In this document: positions 7,148-8,879 of the stretch, piece by piece
Layout of the letters: each line of letters opens with the position of its first letter
Numbering within the stretch: position 1 is the first letter of the stretch
Source of the DNA: Verrucomicrobiota bacterium
Lineage (GTDB): Bacteria; Verrucomicrobiota; Verrucomicrobiia; Chthoniobacterales; UBA10450
Length of the DNA stretch: 8,879 nucleotides
Direction: 5' to 3'
Assembly (NCBI GenBank): GCA_003219945.1
Contig: QHQV01000074.1
Coordinates: 1 to 8,879 of the forward strand
Translations under genes and position numbers: made by a program
The notes under the pieces: generated by a model
Databases searched by the model: none
What the model was told of the DNA's origin: nothing
Seen by the model: the letters and a program-made list of their open reading frames with translations, nothing else

Positions 7148-7828
7148 CTAAAAAATACTTTCCCCGACGGTGATGGTATCCCCCGGCTCGACGCGAAAAC
7201 CTCCGCCGCCACCCTTATTGAATTTCTTGGCATTTACCTTGAAGACTTGGTCGCCGTTCGCAGCCTGTCGCCGCACGGTTATTCGTTCCGGCGCAGCGAT
7301 ACGCGTATATCCGCCTGCCAATGCGATCGCTTCCAGCAGATCGATACCGCCTGGGCTGGACTCGGGCATTTCATAGCTGCCTGGCCGACTGACCTGCCCC
7401 AGGATCGAGAACCGCCGCTTGGCGTAGCCAAGTAGCATCACGTTTACCTTGGGGTTCACCAGATAATCGCGACCGTACAACTCGGTAAGCTTCGAAGCCG
7501 CCTGAGTCAGCGTTAAACCCGCTAAATGGACCGAGCCCAGCAATGGCACACTTAAATTGCCCTCGGGATTCAATCGTCCGTTTGTGCGCAAATCGTCTTC
7601 GCCGAAAACTTCGACGCCGACGTAGTCGTTCGGACCTAAGACGTAACCCGCCGGCGCACTGGCTGCGCCTCCGGGAGGAAAGGCTGGCCTGGCAGCCGAC
7701 GATGTGTTCGGAGATCCAATGGCCTGCGAGGCCCCGCTGCCTGGCGCGATTTGCCCCTGAAGAGAGCCCGCCAGCAAGCACAACACGAGCGCAATGAACG
7801 ACCAGCGCGCATGTTCCCCAGTTTGCAA
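7148..7828 (-). CDS. Wza-like polysaccharide export protein (Poly_export and SLBB domains)
   Basis: Periplasmic/outer-membrane export component that forms or lines the channel for capsular or exopolysaccharide and works with the Wzc-like kinase encoded next. I chose TTG 7828: the minus strand has AGAGGG (7844-7839) 10 bp before it, and the resulting protein starts with a classical signal peptide (charged start, then hydrophobic FIALVLCLLAG). The ATG at 7885 would add 19 residues and overlap the upstream gene by 41 bp; it is possible but less attractive. In the 226-residue form there is a Ser/Pro/Ala/Gly-rich linker to about 60, a polysaccharide export domain from YVLGPNDYVGVEVFGEDDL (62-80), and an SLBB-type domain from RRFSILGQVSRPGSY (138-152), ending PGDTITVGESIF. 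No lipobox Cys is seen at the signal peptide end, unlike Wza itself. It is shorter than E. coli Wza and carries one SLBB repeat, as do many reduced export proteins. Confidence 0.9.
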   Translation of the reverse strand: MQTGEHARWSFIALVLCLLAGSLQGQIAPGSGASQAIGSPNTSSAARPAFPPGGAASAPAGYVLGPNDYVGVEVFGEDDLRTNGRLNPEGNLSVPLLGSVHLAGLTLTQAASKLTELYGRDYLVNPKVNVMLLGYAKRRFSILGQVSRPGSYEMPESSPGGIDLLEAIALAGGYTRIAAPERITVRRQAANGDQVFKVNAKKFNKGGGGGFRVEPGDTITVGESIF

Positions 7829-7838
7829 ACAGCTGAAA

Positions 7839-7844
7839 CCCTCT
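7839..7844 (-). promoter_or_regulatory. Shine-Dalgarno-like site favouring the TTG start of the export gene
   Basis: AGAGGG on the minus strand overlaps the last base of the preceding gene's TAA stop region by adjacency (stop at 7847-7845) and stands 10 bp before TTG 7828. This placement suggests translational coupling between the beta-barrel gene and the export gene. Confidence 0.5.
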
Positions 7845-8879
7845 TTAGAACCTAACCGTCGCCCGAACACCCACCTGATTGTCATAGAAGCTGAAGAAAT
7901 CGATGTTGCTCGTGTCCTGGCGGTGCAGGTAGTATACCCCGGCGCTCAGCCACCTAGTAATCAGCACGTCAAGGGACGGCTCGATAAACCAGTAATCATC
8001 ATTCCGAGGCGCGCTGACATTCTCGGCGGCAGCGAAGTAATTTGAGTTTTCATAGCCACCGCCCAAGCCGAGGTAAAAGCGACGGAATAATCGCTGCTGA
8101 AATCGGCCGACAACATAGGTGTTCGCAAAATCTTGAGCGCCAAGAAATCCAGAATTGTAAATGCTCCGCCCGGCCGCCAAGTTAATCGTTGTTCCTTCGA
8201 ATGGATGATGCGTGAGCCCGACTTCGAACACGGGGGTGGTGTATGTACTTCTATTGCCGTCGAACTGGCGAAACTCGGCACCCGCTGAGGCATACAAGCC
8301 CAATTTGGCCGTCGCCTGATAATTGAGGCGCGCGTTCACCTGCTCGAAAGTTTGGTTTGGAGTCGGCTCATCCACCCAGTTGTACCCGAACGTGCCACCA
8401 ACGCCGACGGACACTTTCGGAAGCCAGCTGTAATAAAGGTAAAGGCCGCCCGACACCGTGTAATCACTAATGTTATTTGGGTAGAAGTAGATGTAGGAAT
8501 CAAATTCCCCCTGCAGGAATAGTTTGCCAGTCAAATCGTATTGTGCCCTCAACCGGGTGTTGAAAATGTTGACTCGGGTGGGCGCGCTCGCATCGAGATT
8601 TGCCCAGAGACCGGTCGTATCGATGATGCTGTTGAGATTTGCCGAGTCAAGCAGCGCGATATCCTCGAACAGGCTCAACCTCAATCGGCCGGTGCTATAT
8701 CCGCCTTCGAGATGAATCAGCTGGTTAAATGCGTCCTGATCCGAGTGATTGACAAACAAAATCGCGCTGGGCATGTAGTCCAGGCGCAAATAGCTTCTGC
8801 TACGCCCCTCAATATCGCCAGCCCCAATTGTGATCTCTGGCTCAATCGCGAAGTAATAATCAGACTTCCGATCTGTGTG
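7845..8879 (-). CDS. Outer-membrane beta-barrel protein of the exopolysaccharide locus, 5'-truncated
   Basis: Predicted outer-membrane barrel; 344 residues are visible and the frame stays open to the window edge, so the signal peptide and N-terminus are missing. An internal TTG at 8789 could be mistaken for the start, but the codons before it (for example YYFAIEPEITIGAGD) continue the same strand-like pattern. The visible sequence is a run of alternating amphipathic, aromatic-rich segments such as GLYLYYSWLPKVSVGVGGTFGYNW and its neighbours, each separated by short polar turns, and it ends in VGVRATVRF with the terminal Phe typical of barrel insertion signals. It resembles the putative beta-barrel porin 2 group that accompanies exopolysaccharide and PEP-CTERM loci; this is recalled family resemblance, not a search. 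It precedes the export gene by 16 bp, so it is likely cotranscribed and may act as a secretion port or surface anchor. The last few codons at the window edge may not be genomic. Confidence 0.82.
   Translation of the reverse strand, partial: HTDRKSDYYFAIEPEITIGAGDIEGRSRSYLRLDYMPSAILFVNHSDQDAFNQLIHLEGGYSTGRLRLSLFEDIALLDSANLNSIIDTTGLWANLDASAPTRVNIFNTRLRAQYDLTGKLFLQGEFDSYIYFYPNNISDYTVSGGLYLYYSWLPKVSVGVGGTFGYNWVDEPTPNQTFEQVNARLNYQATAKLGLYASAGAEFRQFDGNRSTYTTPVFEVGLTHHPFEGTTINLAAGRSIYNSGFLGAQDFANTYVVGRFQQRLFRRFYLGLGGGYENSNYFAAAENVSAPRNDDYWFIEPSLDVLITRWLSAGVYYLHRQDTSNIDFFSFYDNQVGVRATVRF
8860..8879. other. Adapter-like sequence at the right edge
   Basis: Bases 8865-8874 read CTTCCGATCT, the 3'-terminal 10 bases shared by Illumina TruSeq adapters. 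They are preceded by TCAGAC (8860-8865), a hexamer that also occurs upstream in the Read 2 adapter. The match is gapped by 8 bases and followed by GTGTG. It may be leftover adapter at a contig end rather than genome sequence. Confidence 0.55.

Overview
The window is an 8.9-kb piece of a Gram-negative chromosome of moderate GC. It carries one arm-to-arm exopolysaccharide locus beside two housekeeping-type genes. The Bacteroidetes/Chlamydia-style five-helix SdhC, the Wza-like/Wzc-like/beta-barrel trio and the mix of GTG, TTG and ATG starts with weak Shine-Dalgarno sites fit a soil Verrucomicrobium or a relative. That assignment is inference; no marker gene is present.

Layout. Positions 1-669 (+) hold the 3' part of a class IV (branched-chain/D-amino acid type) aminotransferase whose expected PLP lysine reads as histidine. 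Convergent to it at 688-1383 (-) is sdhC, the cytochrome b subunit of succinate dehydrogenase/fumarate reductase, with no sdhA or sdhB beside it on its downstream side. A 176-bp divergent spacer (1384-1559) follows. Next on the + strand come a polyprenyl-phosphate sugar phosphotransferase (1560-3071) and an O-antigen ligase/polymerase-like membrane protein (3136-4565). The latter is split by a perfect 14-bp tandem duplication at 3307-3334. Facing them on the - strand, and meeting them in a 4-bp tail-to-tail overlap, is an apparent operon. In transcription order it is an outer-membrane beta-barrel protein (8879-7845, open at the window edge), a Wza-like polysaccharide export protein (7828-7148) and a Wzc-like copolymerase/tyrosine kinase (7105-4562).

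How they fit together (inference from families). The sugar transferase would load the first sugar-1-phosphate on undecaprenyl phosphate. The Wzy_C-family protein would polymerise or ligate the glycan. The Wzc-like kinase would control chain length and assembly, and the Wza-like protein with the beta-barrel would take the polymer through the outer membrane. The sugar transferase type and the barrel resemble those in PEP-CTERM/exosortase-associated exopolysaccharide loci, but no exosortase lies in the window.

Main points of interest: the 14-bp duplication that exactly accounts for the ligase frameshift (phase variation, recent pseudogene or assembly error), the lysine-to-histidine change in the aminotransferase, the isolated sdhC, and a 10-bp exact match to the common Illumina adapter end at the right edge. 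I found no wholly new system. No stretch over 300 bp lacks a gene.
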